Shown: positions 52,793-62,766 of the stretch, one piece after another | Numbering within the stretch: position 1 is the stretch's first letter | Layout: each line of letters opens with the position of its first letter | From: Pseudoduganella armeniaca | GTDB lineage: Bacteria > Pseudomonadota > Gammaproteobacteria > Burkholderiales > Burkholderiaceae_D | Reading direction: 5' to 3' | Assembly (NCBI RefSeq): GCF_003028855.1 | Contig: NZ_CP028324.1 | Coordinates: 1,984,001 to 2,048,000 of the forward strand | DNA length: 64,000 nt | Made by a program: the position numbers and the translations under genes | The notes under the pieces: generated by a model | The model's input: only the letters and a program-made list of their open reading frames with translations | What the model was told of the DNA's origin: nothing | Database searches by the model: none

Positions 52793-53725
52793 ATGGTCGC
52801 ACTCGTCATCGCAGAACACGACAACGCCAGCCTGAAAGGCAGCACCCACCACACCGTCACCGCGGCTGCGCAAGCCGGCGGTGAAGTCCACGTCCTGGTC
52901 GCCGGCGCCAACGCCGGTGCCGCGGCGGAGCAGGCCGCGCAGATCGCCGGCGTCACGAAAGTGCTGGTCGCCGACGCGCCGCACTTCGCCGACGGCCTGG
53001 CCGAGAACGTCGCCGAGCAGATCCTGGCGCTCGCCGGTTCGTATTCGCATATCCTGGCGCCAGCCACCGCCTACGGCAAGAACATCCTGCCGCGCGTAGC
53101 CGCCAAGCTGGATGTCGCGCAGATCTCCGAGATCACCAAGGTCGACTCGCCCGACACGTTCGAGCGCCCGATCTACGCTGGTAACGCCATCGCCACCGTG
53201 CAGTCGTCCGACAAGGTGAAAGTCATCACCGTCCGTACCACCGGCTTCGACGCCGCCGCCGCTAGCGGCGGTTCGGCCGCCGTCGAAAACGTCAGCGCTG
53301 TCGGCGACGTCGGCAAGTCCTCCTTCGTGGGCCGCGAACTGGCCAAGTCGGACCGTCCGGAACTGACCGCCGCCAAGATCATCGTCTCCGGTGGCCGTGG
53401 TATCGGCTCGGCCGACAACTTCAAGCTGCTCGAACCGCTGGCCGACAAGCTGGGCGCGGCCATGGGCGCCTCGCGCGCCGCCGTCGATGCCGGCTTCGTG
53501 CCGAACGACTGGCAGGTCGGCCAGACCGGCAAGATCGTCGCGCCATCGCTGTACATCGCCGTCGGTATCTCCGGCGCGATCCAGCACTTGGCCGGCATGA
53601 AGGATTCGAAGACGATCGTCGCCATCAACAAGGACCCGGAAGCGCCGATCTTCTCGGTGGCGGACTACGGCATCGTGGGCGACCTGTTCGAGATCGTGCC
53701 GCAGCTGGTCAACGAACTGGGTTAA
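52793..53725 (+). CDS. etfA: Electron transfer flavoprotein, alpha subunit
   Basis: 310 residues. The start at 52793 gives MVALVIAEHD; AAGGAC lies upstream. The C-terminal FAD domain signature is clear (LYIAVGISGAIQHLAGMKDS, IVAINKDPEAPIFSVADYGI). It is the partner of EtfB, 93 bases upstream. Confidence 0.96.
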   Translation: MVALVIAEHDNASLKGSTHHTVTAAAQAGGEVHVLVAGANAGAAAEQAAQIAGVTKVLVADAPHFADGLAENVAEQILALAGSYSHILAPATAYGKNILPRVAAKLDVAQISEITKVDSPDTFERPIYAGNAIATVQSSDKVKVITVRTTGFDAAAASGGSAAVENVSAVGDVGKSSFVGRELAKSDRPELTAAKIIVSGGRGIGSADNFKLLEPLADKLGAAMGASRAAVDAGFVPNDWQVGQTGKIVAPSLYIAVGISGAIQHLAGMKDSKTIVAINKDPEAPIFSVADYGIVGDLFEIVPQLVNELG

Positions 53726-53803
53726 TCGCACAACGCATCACCGAGCCACGCTGGCCAGGCACCGACGCCGGCCACCGTGGCTTTTTTCTTGGAGAGACGA
53801 AAG

Positions 53804-55606
53804 ATGAGCTATAACGCCCCACTGAAGGACATGCTGTTCGTGATGAACGAGCTGGCCAACCTGCAAGCCGTCAGCGCGCTGCCGGGCTGCGAGGACGCGA
53901 CCGCGGAAACCGCCGAAGCGGTGCTGGAAGAGAACGCGAAATTCGTCAGCGGCGTGATCGCCCCGCTGAACCATCCGGGCGACAAGGAGCCGAGCTTCTG
54001 GCATGACGGCCAGGTCACCACCAGCAAAGGCTTCAAGGAAGCCTTCCGCCAGTTCGCCGAAGCGGGCTGGCAGGGCCTGCAGCACCCGCAGGAGTTCGGC
54101 GGCCAGGGCCTGCCGAAGCTGGTCGGCACCCCATGCGTGGAGATGCTGCAGGGCGCGAACATGTCGTATGGCCTGGTTGCGCTGCTGTCGGACGGCGCCA
54201 TCGAAGCGCTGCTGACGGCCGGCAGCGACGAGCAGAAGGCCACTTACCTGGAGCCGCTCGTCACCGGCAAGTGGACCGGCACGATGAACCTGACGGAGCC
54301 GCAGGCCGGCTCCGATCTGGCCGCCGTGCGCACGCGCGCGGTGCCGCAGGGCGACGGCACCTACAAGATCTTCGGCACCAAGATCTTCATCACGTGGGGC
54401 GAGCACGACATGACGGAGAACATCGTCCACCTGGTACTGGCGCGCACGCCGGACGCGCCGGCGGGCGTGAAGGGCATCTCGCTGTTCATCGTGCCGAAGT
54501 TCCTGGTCAACGCGGACGGCTCGCTGGGTGAGCGCAACGACGCGCACTGCGTGTCGATCGAGCACAAGCTGGGCATCAAGGCCAGCCCGACGGCCGTGCT
54601 GCAGTTCGGCGACAACGGCGGCGCCATCGGCACGCTGGTGGGCGAGGAAAACCGCGGCCTGGAATACATGTTCATCATGATGAACGCGGCCCGCTTCGGC
54701 GTCGGTATCCAGGGCATCGGCCTGGCCGAACGCGCCTACCAGCAGGCCGTGGCCTTCGCCAAGGACCGGGTGCAGTCGCGCGACCTGGCGGGATCCGCCG
54801 GCCCGGTCTCGATCATCCACCATCCGGACGTGCGCCGCATGCTGATGTCGATGCGCGCCCAGACCGAGGCCGCGCGCGCGCTGGCCTACGTGGGCGCGGG
54901 CTTCTCCGACATCGCCCACTACCATCCGGACGCTGACGAGCGCGCCGCCCACATGGCCATCTACGAATACCTGGTCCCGGTCATCAAGGGCTGGTCGACC
55001 GAGATGAGCGAGAACGTCACGCGTGATGGCGTGCAGGTGCACGGTGGCATGGGCTTCATCGAGGAGACGGGCGCCGCCCAGCACTACCGCGACGCCAAGA
55101 TCCTGCCGATCTACGAAGGCACCACGGCGATCCAGGCCAATGACCTGGTGGGCCGCAAGACGGTGCGCGACGGCGGCAAGGTGGCACAGCACCTGATCGC
55201 GCAGGTGCGCGCGACGGCCACGCAGCTGGGCGAACTGGCGGGCGCCGAGCACGGTGAGCACTTTGCCGCCATCCGCGCGCAGCTGGAGCAGGGCGCATCC
55301 GACCTGGAAGCGGTGGTCGCGTTCGTGCTGGCCAATGTCAAGAGCGACGTCAAGGCCGTGTTCGCGGGCAGCGTGCCGTACCTGAAGCTGGCTGGCATCG
55401 TGCTGGGCGGCTGGCAGATGGGCCGCGCCGCGATCGCCGCGCAGAAGAAGCTGGCCGAAGGCGCGGGTGATGCGTCGTTCTACCAAGCAAAGATCGTCAC
55501 GGCGCGCTTCTTTGCCGACCACATCTTGACCCAGTCGGCTGGCTTGAAGAGCGCGATCGTCGACGGTCATGCGGGTGTGCTGGCGTTGGCCGAAGATCAG
55601 TTCTGA
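53804..55606 (+). CDS. Acyl-CoA dehydrogenase (600 residues, DmdC-like type)
   Basis: A large acyl-CoA dehydrogenase: a distinctive N-terminal extension (MSYNAPLKDMLFVMNELANL), the FAD/substrate core (WTGTMNLTEPQAGSDLAAV, ITWGEHDMTENIVHLVLART, GIQGIGLAERAYQQAV, VQVHGGMGFIEETGAAQHYR) and an extra C-terminal helical domain. This 600-residue type includes 3-methylmercaptopropionyl-CoA dehydrogenases, but substrate cannot be decided. It is placed after etfBA, so its electrons probably go to that ETF. The ATG at 53804 follows GGAGAGACG. Confidence 0.92.
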   Translation: MSYNAPLKDMLFVMNELANLQAVSALPGCEDATAETAEAVLEENAKFVSGVIAPLNHPGDKEPSFWHDGQVTTSKGFKEAFRQFAEAGWQGLQHPQEFGGQGLPKLVGTPCVEMLQGANMSYGLVALLSDGAIEALLTAGSDEQKATYLEPLVTGKWTGTMNLTEPQAGSDLAAVRTRAVPQGDGTYKIFGTKIFITWGEHDMTENIVHLVLARTPDAPAGVKGISLFIVPKFLVNADGSLGERNDAHCVSIEHKLGIKASPTAVLQFGDNGGAIGTLVGEENRGLEYMFIMMNAARFGVGIQGIGLAERAYQQAVAFAKDRVQSRDLAGSAGPVSIIHHPDVRRMLMSMRAQTEAARALAYVGAGFSDIAHYHPDADERAAHMAIYEYLVPVIKGWSTEMSENVTRDGVQVHGGMGFIEETGAAQHYRDAKILPIYEGTTAIQANDLVGRKTVRDGGKVAQHLIAQVRATATQLGELAGAEHGEHFAAIRAQLEQGASDLEAVVAFVLANVKSDVKAVFAGSVPYLKLAGIVLGGWQMGRAAIAAQKKLAEGAGDASFYQAKIVTARFFADHILTQSAGLKSAIVDGHAGVLALAEDQF

Positions 55607-55739
55607 TCGACGTCGCCTTCATCTACTTGCAAGTTGAAAGTAGATGAGCGGTAAATGGCGTATTTTGAAAGAAGTTCCGGCTGCTGGGCGGATGGTTATC
55701 ATATAAAATAGATAACTATGTTCAACAGCCGGAGCTCCC

Positions 55740-57631
55740 ATGTCGTCTCTCGTTCTCAAGGCCGTCAGCGCGGCCGTCCTGTCCCTCGCCACCTGCGCCG
55801 TGTCCGCGGCCACGATCGATCCCAACTGCCCGAACTGCTTTGCCAAGCGCTGGGTTTACTTTGCCGGCAACCTGGCTGTCGCCGATCAGGTCGCCGCGTT
55901 GAAAACACTGATCGCCGACGCCAAGGCCAACGGTTTTAACGGCATCGCCGTCAACAGCGGCGGTTACGGCTCCTTCACGCAATTGCTGGCCAACCCCACC
56001 AGCCAGAACATGGTCAACCTGGACCGCAACCTGAAGGATGTGCTGGCGGTGGCCAAGCTCCAGGGCATCGAGCTGATTCCCGTGAGCGGCGGACCGGAAG
56101 TGCCGGCAGTAATCTACCCGGAGCTGACGGAGGCCCTGCCGGCCAGCGCGACCTACGTGGTCGATAACGGTTATGCCACGATCGCGCCCACGGCGGTCGC
56201 CACGGAGGGACGTTCGATGCCAAGGGCAGCTGGGAAATGGACGTGGGACCGGACAAGAACAATCCCTACGTCTCCATCGATACGCACGAAGGCCACGTGG
56301 ACGAGCGCGCCGACATCGTCAGTTCGGTCAAGCTGGTGCCGGCCAGCGTGGAGTGGACGGGAGACCAGCGCGGCTATCTGAATTCGCGCCTGATGCGCGA
56401 GTTCAAGCTGCAGCCGCACAAGGCCTACCGGCTGTCATTCTGGTTGAAAACCAGCGCCAATTACGCGACGGACAAGCTGTTCATTCAGCTGATCCCGACG
56501 GGCAGCGACCAGCCGATCTACCGCAACTACGCCTCCGGGCTGGGCTGGGGGACGAAAGCCGATGGCAGCTGGAACGATGCCGGCAATTCCGACGCCAGCA
56601 TGTTCGCGGCGGGCCAAGACTGGAAGCGCTACGAGCTGGACTTCAATACCGGCGACAAGGCGGCGATCCGCATGTATCTGGGCACTCAAAGAGTGGGCGT
56701 GGCCGGCAGCGCCGCCTGGGTCGACGATCTGGAAATCCGGGAACTGGGCCTGGCCCATCCGGTCGTGCGCAAATCGACGCCGATCGTCGTGACTCCCGCC
56801 GCGGGTGGCGCGGCTTACGTCGAGGGCACCCACTATGCCATCGATACGACCGACAAGACCCGCCTGGTCGTGCTGCGCAACAGCATCCCGCAGGGCGCCA
56901 AGCTGAACGTGTCGTGGTACCAGTCCGGCGTCAACATGGCGAGCCGCTGGGGTACGCCCGCCACCTTCTGCACGCCGGACCAGCGCTACGAGTCGACCCA
57001 GAAGTCGCTGTACGACAAGCTGTTCGGCTACTTCGGCGGCCAGGGCGACACGGCGCGCTACTTCATGTACTACGACGAGATCCGCGTGTTCAACTGGGAC
57101 CCGAGCTGCAACCAGGCGCCCGCCACTGCCGGCGACTACCTGCGCAAGATGGTCAACAGCGTCACCAGCCTGGTGACGAACGTGCAGCAGAGCGGTTACG
57201 GCAAGCCGGTCGAGGTGCTGACCTGGAACGACATGTTCGACAAGAAGATGAACGCGTTGCCGCGCTACTTCCAGGCCAAGGGGGACCTCAGCACGTGGTC
57301 GACGCGGCTGAACCAGAACATCGTCATCGTCAACTGGGCCGGCGGTGGCGGTACCACGACAACCGACGATGCGGTGCGCACCGCATCGCTGGCGCAGTTC
57401 GCCGGCGATCAGCACAAGCAGGTGGTCGCCCTGTACTACGACAACCTGCCCAGCGTGACCAACTGGATCAACGTCATGAAGGCCGCTGCGGCCAACGTGG
57501 CCATCGACGGCGTGATGTACACGACCTGGAAAGCCATCGACAGCAAGACACCGTACAGCGTGCCGTATGGCAACCTGGACGAGGTGGCCGCGCAGATGCG
57601 TGCCAACTTCGAGGGGCGCTGGCCGAAGTAA
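55740..57631 (+). pseudogene. Secreted glycoside-hydrolase-like protein, frameshifted
   Basis: Two frames together form one protein of about 630 residues. The first (from 55740) has a signal peptide (ending CAVSA) and a barrel-like start (DAKANGFNGIAVNSGGYGSF). At about 56205-56212 the sense switches to another frame (TFDAKGSWEMDVGPDKNNPY), consistent with one missing base. The middle is a carbohydrate-binding-like beta sandwich (YRLSFWLKTSANYATDK, AAWVDDLEIRELGLAHP), and the C-terminal part is again barrel-like (YFMYYDEIRVFNWDPSC, VEVLTWNDMFDKKM). The exact enzyme family is not recognised. A recent mutation or a sequencing error explains the otherwise intact reading. Confidence 0.75.
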
Positions 57632-58066
57632 GGCCGGCATGGCGCCGTGACGGGGTGTTCCGGCCCCGGCGCGGCGCGGGTGTTGCGGCAGGCCCGGCAA
57701 TTGTCGGAAAACTGTCAGCGTGTTCAGCGGATTTGTAAGGGAGCGCTCACATGGACCGCATGGTGGAGTACGCTGGCCATGTGGTTCACGGGAGCGTTGA
57801 AGGGATCCTCGCCCGAGGCATCATCTTCTTGCCTTTACCCCGCCGGCACGTCCCTGCCTGCGGGGCTTTTTTTTGGGTTTCGCGCGTCGCCGCGGCCACA
57901 GCGGTGCTTGAGGTTGTTGACGTGCGGCAAGTTTTGCGGCACTATTGCCATGAAAACCTGATAACGTCACACCGCCCCTCCCCAAACTCCGCAGGGCACC
58001 GTTTGACATCTCGCCACCGGCCAGCGCGGTATCCGCGCCGGTGGCGCTCATGACATCGAGTGCATC
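57632..58066 (+). other. Intergenic region with a terminator-like hairpin
   Basis: About 435 bases. A ribosome-site-like AAGGGAG precedes an ATG at 57751, but that frame runs straight through the hairpin at 57838-57873, so it is not a credible gene. The AAGGATCCTCGCCCGAGG stretch before the hairpin could be part of a small RNA. Confidence 0.35.
57838..57876 (+). terminator. Rho-independent terminator
   Basis: CCCCGCCGGCA...TGCCTGCGGGG stem followed by eight T, downstream of the secreted-protein pseudogene. Confidence 0.7.
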
Positions 58067-59269
58067 ATGCTGAAGAAAATCACATTGGCCCAGGCCCGCC
58101 TGGGCATGTACGTCCACAAGATCGAAGGGTCGTGGCTGAATTCGCCCTTCTGGCAGAGTTCCTTCGAGATCGACAGCGCCGAGGTGCTGGCGACGATGCG
58201 CTCCACGGGCATCAAGAGCCTGTGGATCGACACCGGGCGTGGACTCGACATCGCTGCACCGCCCGCCGCCGCGGCCCCGGTCGCGCCCACCGCACCGCCA
58301 CCATTCGCATTCGCGCGGGTGGAGCGCGCCACCACGCGCGAGGAAATGGCACGGGCCGGCAAGGTCATCGCGCGGGCCAAGGGTGCCGTCATGACGATGT
58401 TCAACGAAGCGCGCATGGGCCGCCTGGGCGACCTGACGGCGGCCACCGATTTGGTGGACGACGTGGCGGCCTCCGTCATGCGCAACCAGGGCGCGCTGAT
58501 CAACCTGGTGCGCCTGAAGCAGGCCGACGACTACACCTACCTGCATTCGGTGGCCGTGTGCGCGATGATGATCGCGCTGGCGCGCCAGCTGGGATTGCCG
58601 GATCAGGAAGTGCGCGACTGCGGCATGGCGGGGCTGCTGCACGACTTGGGCAAGGTCGCCATCCCGCCTGAGATCCTGAACAAGCCGGGCAAGCTGACGG
58701 ACGAGGAATTCCAGCAGGTCAAGCGCCATCCGGTCGCCGGTTTCGAGGCGCTGGCGGGCTGGCAGGACGTGCCGGACATCGCCCGCGACGTCTGCCTGCA
58801 CCACCACGAGCGCTTCGACGGCAAGGGCTATCCGCACGGGCTGAAGGGGGAGCAGATCAGCCGCCACGCGCGCATGGGCGCCGTGTGCGACGTGTACGAC
58901 GCGATCACGTCGAACCGGCCCTACAAGGAAGGCTGGTGCCCGGCCGAGTCGCTGCGGCGCATGGCCGAGTGGACCAAGGAGGGGCACTTCGACCCGGTGC
59001 TGTTCGCCGCCTTCGTCAAGTGCATGGGCATCTACCCAGTGGGCACCTTGCTGCGCCTGAAGTCGAGCCGGCTGGGTGTCGTGGTCGACAACAGCAAGTC
59101 GCTGCTGAAGCCCATCGTCAAGGTGTTTTTCTCGGCCAGGTCGATGGGCTATATTCCACCGGAGGAGGTGGACCTGTCCTTACCCGGCCTGACCGAAGCC
59201 ATCGCGGCGCGCGAGGAGGCGAGCACGTGGGGCTTCGGCGACATCAGCCGCTACTGGGCCAACGCCTGA
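58067..59269 (+). CDS. HD-GYP cyclic di-GMP phosphodiesterase with DUF3391
   Basis: 400 residues. The N-terminal DUF3391-type domain (ITLAQARLGMYVHKIEGSWL) and an Ala/Pro linker lead to an HD-GYP domain with complete metal ligands: HSVAVCAMM, LLHDLGKVAIPPEILNKPG, KRHPVAGFE, CLHHHERFDGKGYPHGLKG (GYP). It should hydrolyse cyclic di-GMP and may oppose the GGDEF protein at 15892-16902, although the two are far apart. No strong ribosome site. Confidence 0.92.
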   Translation: MLKKITLAQARLGMYVHKIEGSWLNSPFWQSSFEIDSAEVLATMRSTGIKSLWIDTGRGLDIAAPPAAAAPVAPTAPPPFAFARVERATTREEMARAGKVIARAKGAVMTMFNEARMGRLGDLTAATDLVDDVAASVMRNQGALINLVRLKQADDYTYLHSVAVCAMMIALARQLGLPDQEVRDCGMAGLLHDLGKVAIPPEILNKPGKLTDEEFQQVKRHPVAGFEALAGWQDVPDIARDVCLHHHERFDGKGYPHGLKGEQISRHARMGAVCDVYDAITSNRPYKEGWCPAESLRRMAEWTKEGHFDPVLFAAFVKCMGIYPVGTLLRLKSSRLGVVVDNSKSLLKPIVKVFFSARSMGYIPPEEVDLSLPGLTEAIAAREEASTWGFGDISRYWANA

Positions 59270-59271
59270 GG

Positions 59272-59315
59272 AAAAAAATCCGGGACAATCCCGGATTTTT
59301 CGGGGACTGTCCCGG
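59272..59315. repeat. Terminator hairpin plus GGGGACTGTCCC palindrome
   Basis: AAAAATCCGGGA-CAA-TCCCGGATTTTT (59273-59300) is a perfect bidirectional terminator just after the HD-GYP stop. CGGGGACTGTCCCGG (59301-59315) of the dispersed family follows directly. Confidence 0.8.
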
Positions 59316-59338
59316 ACGATTCTTACACCTGCATGTAA

Positions 59339-59764
59339 TCAGGAACGGACGATGGTGCCGTCGGTGCGGCGCACGCGGTCGCCGTTCGCCATGTGCGGGT
59401 TGTCGCGGAAGTGATAGACGCCCGTCTTGCCGTTGTCGAAGCGTACCTTGACGTTCCAGGTGCGCACCTTGTTCATGCGCCCCTCGATATGCTTGCCCGC
59501 ATACGCGCCGCCCACGGCGCCGGCCACGGTCGCCAGCGATTTGCCGGTACCGCTGCCGACCTGGTTGCCCAGCAGGCCGCCGGCCAGGCCGCCGACGATG
59601 ACGCCGGTGGCGCCGCCGTCGCCATGCTTCTCCGTGACGTAGACGCTGGTGACCTTGCCGCAGCTGTCGCACACGCGATGCTTGTTGTGGTGCGGGTCGG
59701 CTTGCGCGCCGGCCGCGCTGGCGCTCAGGGCGAAGGCGAGGAGGGCGGCTTGGATGTTCTTCAT
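59339..59764 (-). CDS. Glycine-zipper 2TM-domain envelope protein
   Basis: 141 residues with a signal peptide (ASAAGAQA-DPHH), a CxxC pair (RVCDSCGKV), a glycine zipper (GVIVGGLAGGLLGNQVGSGT, GAVGGAYAGKHIEG) and a basic C-terminal domain (WNVKVRFDNGKTGVYHF). It resembles the SlyB/17-kDa antigen family but has no lipobox. It is convergent with the HD-GYP gene. Confidence 0.85.
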   Translation of the reverse strand: MKNIQAALLAFALSASAAGAQADPHHNKHRVCDSCGKVTSVYVTEKHGDGGATGVIVGGLAGGLLGNQVGSGTGKSLATVAGAVGGAYAGKHIEGRMNKVRTWNVKVRFDNGKTGVYHFRDNPHMANGDRVRRTDGTIVRS

Positions 59765-59853
59765 GTTCTGCTCCAGTGGTAACGATGGCCGCAGTATAGG
59801 TCGCCACCTGCCGGCATGGTTGAGCAAATTGTAATCGCTTGTGACAGCTGCAT

Positions 59854-60282
59854 TCAGCCGTAGGCCCCGCCCGTGTACAGCAGGTCGAACAGGCGGGCGA
59901 TGGTCGCGATCAGCATGCCGGCCCCGACCATCAACGTCGCGACCAGGATGATGGCCAGCGGCCAGCGCGAGGTCGAGGTGCGGCCCGAGCTGGCGTTGTG
60001 GCGCGCATCCCAGCGGTCGTCCGGCGTCAAGCCCAGCACGAGCGCTTCCAGGAAGCCGGCCAGCATCGACAGCGTCAGCGGCAGGTACCAGAAATACCAG
60101 TCGGCGCCGGGTGCGGCCGTCATGACGATGCCGCAAGCGGGCAGCGCGGCCGCGTGCAGCCAGCCCCAGCGGTCGGACCGGCCACCCAGGTAGAAACGGT
60201 GCGCGCCCACCCCGCCCAGCACGAAGGCCAGCAAGCTCGCCAAGGTCTTGTTCTTGTGTTTGGTTTGCAACATATCGACCAT
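59854..60282 (-). CDS. TM2-domain membrane protein
   Basis: 142 residues. The TM2 domain has the typical KNKTLASLLAFVLGGVGAHR, FYLGG and WGWLHAAALPACG pattern, then two further membrane segments. GAGGAACC lies before the ATG at 60282, which decides the start. Function is unknown. Confidence 0.8.
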   Translation of the reverse strand: MVDMLQTKHKNKTLASLLAFVLGGVGAHRFYLGGRSDRWGWLHAAALPACGIVMTAAPGADWYFWYLPLTLSMLAGFLEALVLGLTPDDRWDARHNASSGRTSTSRWPLAIILVATLMVGAGMLIATIARLFDLLYTGGAYG

Positions 60283-60435
60283 GCAAGGTTCCTCGGAATA
60301 CACAGTAAAGGCGCAGTATCTTGCATAATCGACGCGCCGTGTGGCGTGCCTGAAGGTCAATTAGCGATTGCCGCCAACGCGAGAGTAGGGGATAATGCCG
60401 GATTGCCCCAACACTCACCCCATTGTTACTAATGC

Positions 60436-60464
60436 TTTGCAGTCGGCAGGAAGCACGCTATAAT
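60436..60464 (+). promoter_or_regulatory. Promoter of the rpsP-rimM-trmD-rplS operon
   Basis: TTTGCA (60436-60441), 17-base spacer, TATAAT (60459-60464), about 40 bases before rpsP. It is one of the best sigma-70-like promoters in the window. Confidence 0.75.
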
Positions 60465-60504
60465 TTGCGGCTTTTTCCGACTCAGCACACTTTTTGGAAA
60501 TATT

Positions 60505-60750
60505 ATGGTCGTTATTCGTTTAGCTCGTGGTGGCGCCAAGAAGCGCCCTTTCTACAACATCGTTGCAACCGATTCCCGCAATCGTCGTGACGGCCGCTTC
60601 GTCGAGCGCATCGGTTTCTACAACCCGATGGCATCGGGCAAGGAAGAGCCATTCCGCGTTGCAGCAGACCGTCTGGCCTACTGGCAAGGCGTTGGCGCAC
60701 AGCTGTCCCCAGCCGTTGCCCGTCTGGTCGCTGGTCAAAAAGCAGCCTAA
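60505..60750 (+). CDS. rpsP: 30S ribosomal protein S16
   Basis: 81 residues, MVVIRLARGGAKKRPFYNIV and the characteristic RDGRFVERIGFYNP. It is the first gene of the classic four-gene operon with rimM, trmD and rplS. Confidence 0.97.
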   Translation: MVVIRLARGGAKKRPFYNIVATDSRNRRDGRFVERIGFYNPMASGKEEPFRVAADRLAYWQGVGAQLSPAVARLVAGQKAA

Positions 60751-60759
60751 GTTTTTAGT

Positions 60760-61335
60760 TTGTCCGGCAACGCAGCATCCGGGGTGCAAATCCCCGATGA
60801 TCTGGTACAGGTAGGCTTTGTCTCCGGTGCCTATGGCGTGGTTGGCGGAATCCGGGTGCGCCCGTTTTCCGACGACGCCGATGCGTTGCTGCACGTGACA
60901 ACCTGGTGGCTGGACAAGCCGGGCCTGCGCGACGTTGACGTCAAGCGGGCCAGGTTGCATGGCGGCGACGTTGTTGCCCAGCTGGTCGGCGTGACCGACC
61001 GGGACGTGGCGGAAGCGCTCAAGGGCGCCGCGGTATTCGTGCCGCGCAGCCAGTTCCCCCAGCTGGATGATGAAAACGAGTTTTACTGGTCCGACCTGAT
61101 CGGACTGGAAGTAGAGAATCTGCAAGGCGAACGCCTGGGCGTCGTGCACGACATGATGAGCAACGGACCGCAATCGATCCTGCGCATCACGTCCGCCGCC
61201 CCGGCCGGCGATGGGGAAGGGACGGCCACCGAAGAGGCGGCCACCGAGCGCCTGATCCCGTTTGTCGACCAGTTCGTCATCAAGGTGGACAAGGACGCGA
61301 AGAAGATCGTCGTGGACTGGGGCCTGGATTACTGA
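60760..61335 (+). CDS. rimM: Ribosome maturation factor RimM
   Basis: 191 residues from a TTG at 60760, nine bases after rpsP. N-terminal RimM domain (VQVGFVSGAYGVVGGIRVRP, VTDRDVAEALKGAAVFVPRS) and C-terminal PRC-type domain (EFYWSDLIGLEVENLQGERL). A GTG at 60784 is an alternative start. It assists 16S rRNA processing in 30S assembly. Confidence 0.93.
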   Translation: MSGNAASGVQIPDDLVQVGFVSGAYGVVGGIRVRPFSDDADALLHVTTWWLDKPGLRDVDVKRARLHGGDVVAQLVGVTDRDVAEALKGAAVFVPRSQFPQLDDENEFYWSDLIGLEVENLQGERLGVVHDMMSNGPQSILRITSAAPAGDGEGTATEEAATERLIPFVDQFVIKVDKDAKKIVVDWGLDY

Positions 61336-61351
61336 TCCGGTACATGCATCC

Positions 61352-62098
61352 ATGCAGTTCGACGTCGTAACCCTGTTCCCCGAGATGTTCGCCGCGCTGA
61401 CGCAGTCCGGCGTGACCCGCCGTGCGTTCGAGCAGCGCCGGTGGGGTTTGTCGTTGTGGAATCCACGCGATTTCACCACCGACAACCACCGCACCGTCGA
61501 CGATCGCCCGTATGGCGGCGGTCCCGGCATGGTCATGCTGGCCAAGCCGCTGGAGGCGACGATCGCCGCGGCGAAACAGCGCCAGGTGGTGGCGGGCCTG
61601 CCGGCGCCGCGTGTCGTGTTCATGTCGCCGCAAGGCCGGCAGCTGACGCACGAACGGGTGATGGCGCTGAAGGATGAACCGGGCCTGGTGATTCTGTGCG
61701 GCCGCTACGAGGCGGTGGACCAGCGTTTGCTGGACCGCTGCGTCGACGAGGAAATCAGTCTTGGCGACTTCGTGCTGTCGGGCGGCGAACTGCCCGCGAT
61801 GGCGCTGATGGACGCGGTGGTCAGGCAGTTGCCCGGCGTGCTGAACACGGACGCCTCGGCGGTCGAGGACAGCTTCGTCAACGGCCTGCTCGATTCGCCG
61901 CACTACACGCGGCCGGAAGTGTACGAAGGCGTGGCCGTGCCGCCTGTTCTGATGGGTGGTAACCATGCCGAGATCAACAAGTGGCGCCGCGAGCGGATGC
62001 TGGAAGCGACCGCGCACAAGCGTCCCGACCTGCTGGACAAGGCCCGCGCGGCGGGCCAGTTGTCGAAGCAGGACGAAAAGTTTTTGGCGGGTTTGTAA
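61352..62098 (+). CDS. trmD: tRNA (guanine37-N1)-methyltransferase
   Basis: 248 residues with the SPOUT knot motifs VILCGRYEAVDQRLLD and ISLGDFVLSGGELPAMALMD, plus DDRPYGGGPGMVM. It starts at MQFDVVTLFPEMF, 16 bases after rimM. Confidence 0.96.
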   Translation: MQFDVVTLFPEMFAALTQSGVTRRAFEQRRWGLSLWNPRDFTTDNHRTVDDRPYGGGPGMVMLAKPLEATIAAAKQRQVVAGLPAPRVVFMSPQGRQLTHERVMALKDEPGLVILCGRYEAVDQRLLDRCVDEEISLGDFVLSGGELPAMALMDAVVRQLPGVLNTDASAVEDSFVNGLLDSPHYTRPEVYEGVAVPPVLMGGNHAEINKWRRERMLEATAHKRPDLLDKARAAGQLSKQDEKFLAGL

Positions 62099-62244
62099 AT
62101 CCGCCGGGCTGCAGGCGGCGCAAGCCGCGGGCGACCCTGTAATACCGTGCGAACAATCGTGTTCGCGTGTTTAACCCCATCCTCTACCGGGCAGTCGTGG
62201 CAACACGCAAAGCGCCGGCAAGATGGTTATTGGAGTCATTCAAA

Positions 62245-62631
62245 ATGAACCTGATTCAGCAACTCGAGCAAGAAGAAATCGCTCGCCTGGGCAAGAACAT
62301 CCCTGATTTCGCGCCTGGCGATACCGTGGTCGTGAACGTGAACGTGGTCGAAGGCACGCGCAAGCGCGCCCAGGCTTACGAAGGCGTCGTGATCTCCCGT
62401 CGTAACCGTGGCCTGAACTCGAACTTCATCGTTCGCAAGATCTCGTCCGGCGAAGGCGTCGAGCGTACCTTCCAGCTGTACTCCCCGCTGATCGCTTCGA
62501 TCGAAGTGAAGCGTCGCGGTGACGTCCGTCGCGCCAAGCTGTACTACCTGCGCGAGCGTTCGGGCAAGTCCGCACGTATCAAGGAAAAGCTGCCGAACCG
62601 TCGCACCAACGCGGCGAAAGAAACCGCGTAA
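62245..62631 (+). CDS. rplS: 50S ribosomal protein L19
   Basis: 128 residues, MNLIQQLEQEEIARL, then FAPGDTVVVNVNVVEGTRKR, YEGVVISRRNRGLNSNF and VRRAKLYYLRERSGKSAR. It is the last gene of the operon and is followed by a strong terminator. Confidence 0.97.
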   Translation: MNLIQQLEQEEIARLGKNIPDFAPGDTVVVNVNVVEGTRKRAQAYEGVVISRRNRGLNSNFIVRKISSGEGVERTFQLYSPLIASIEVKRRGDVRRAKLYYLRERSGKSARIKEKLPNRRTNAAKETA

Positions 62632-62651
62632 TCGCGTTTTCTCCGGCATGG

Positions 62652-62680
62652 AAAAGGGCACCGCGAGGTGCCCTTTTTTT
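62652..62680 (+). terminator. Terminator of the rpsP operon
   Basis: AAAAGGGCACC-GCGA-GGTGCCCTTTTTTT, about 20 bases after the rplS stop. Confidence 0.92.
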
Positions 62681-62766
62681 ATTCCCGCACGCCCCCAATT
62701 CGTCATGAACCCGGTCGGGCGCGGCACATGCTATGGTTTGCGTCAGACCATCCATGGAGGACGCCC

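Noticed and set aside
51929..53731. 600-codon open frame antisense to etfB and etfA
   Set aside because: Shadow frame; both etf genes are clear on the plus strand and the antisense product is low-complexity.
57751..57961. Small plus-strand gene beginning MDRMVEYAGH
   Set aside because: The frame reads through a strong terminator hairpin and T-run and has no family-like features.
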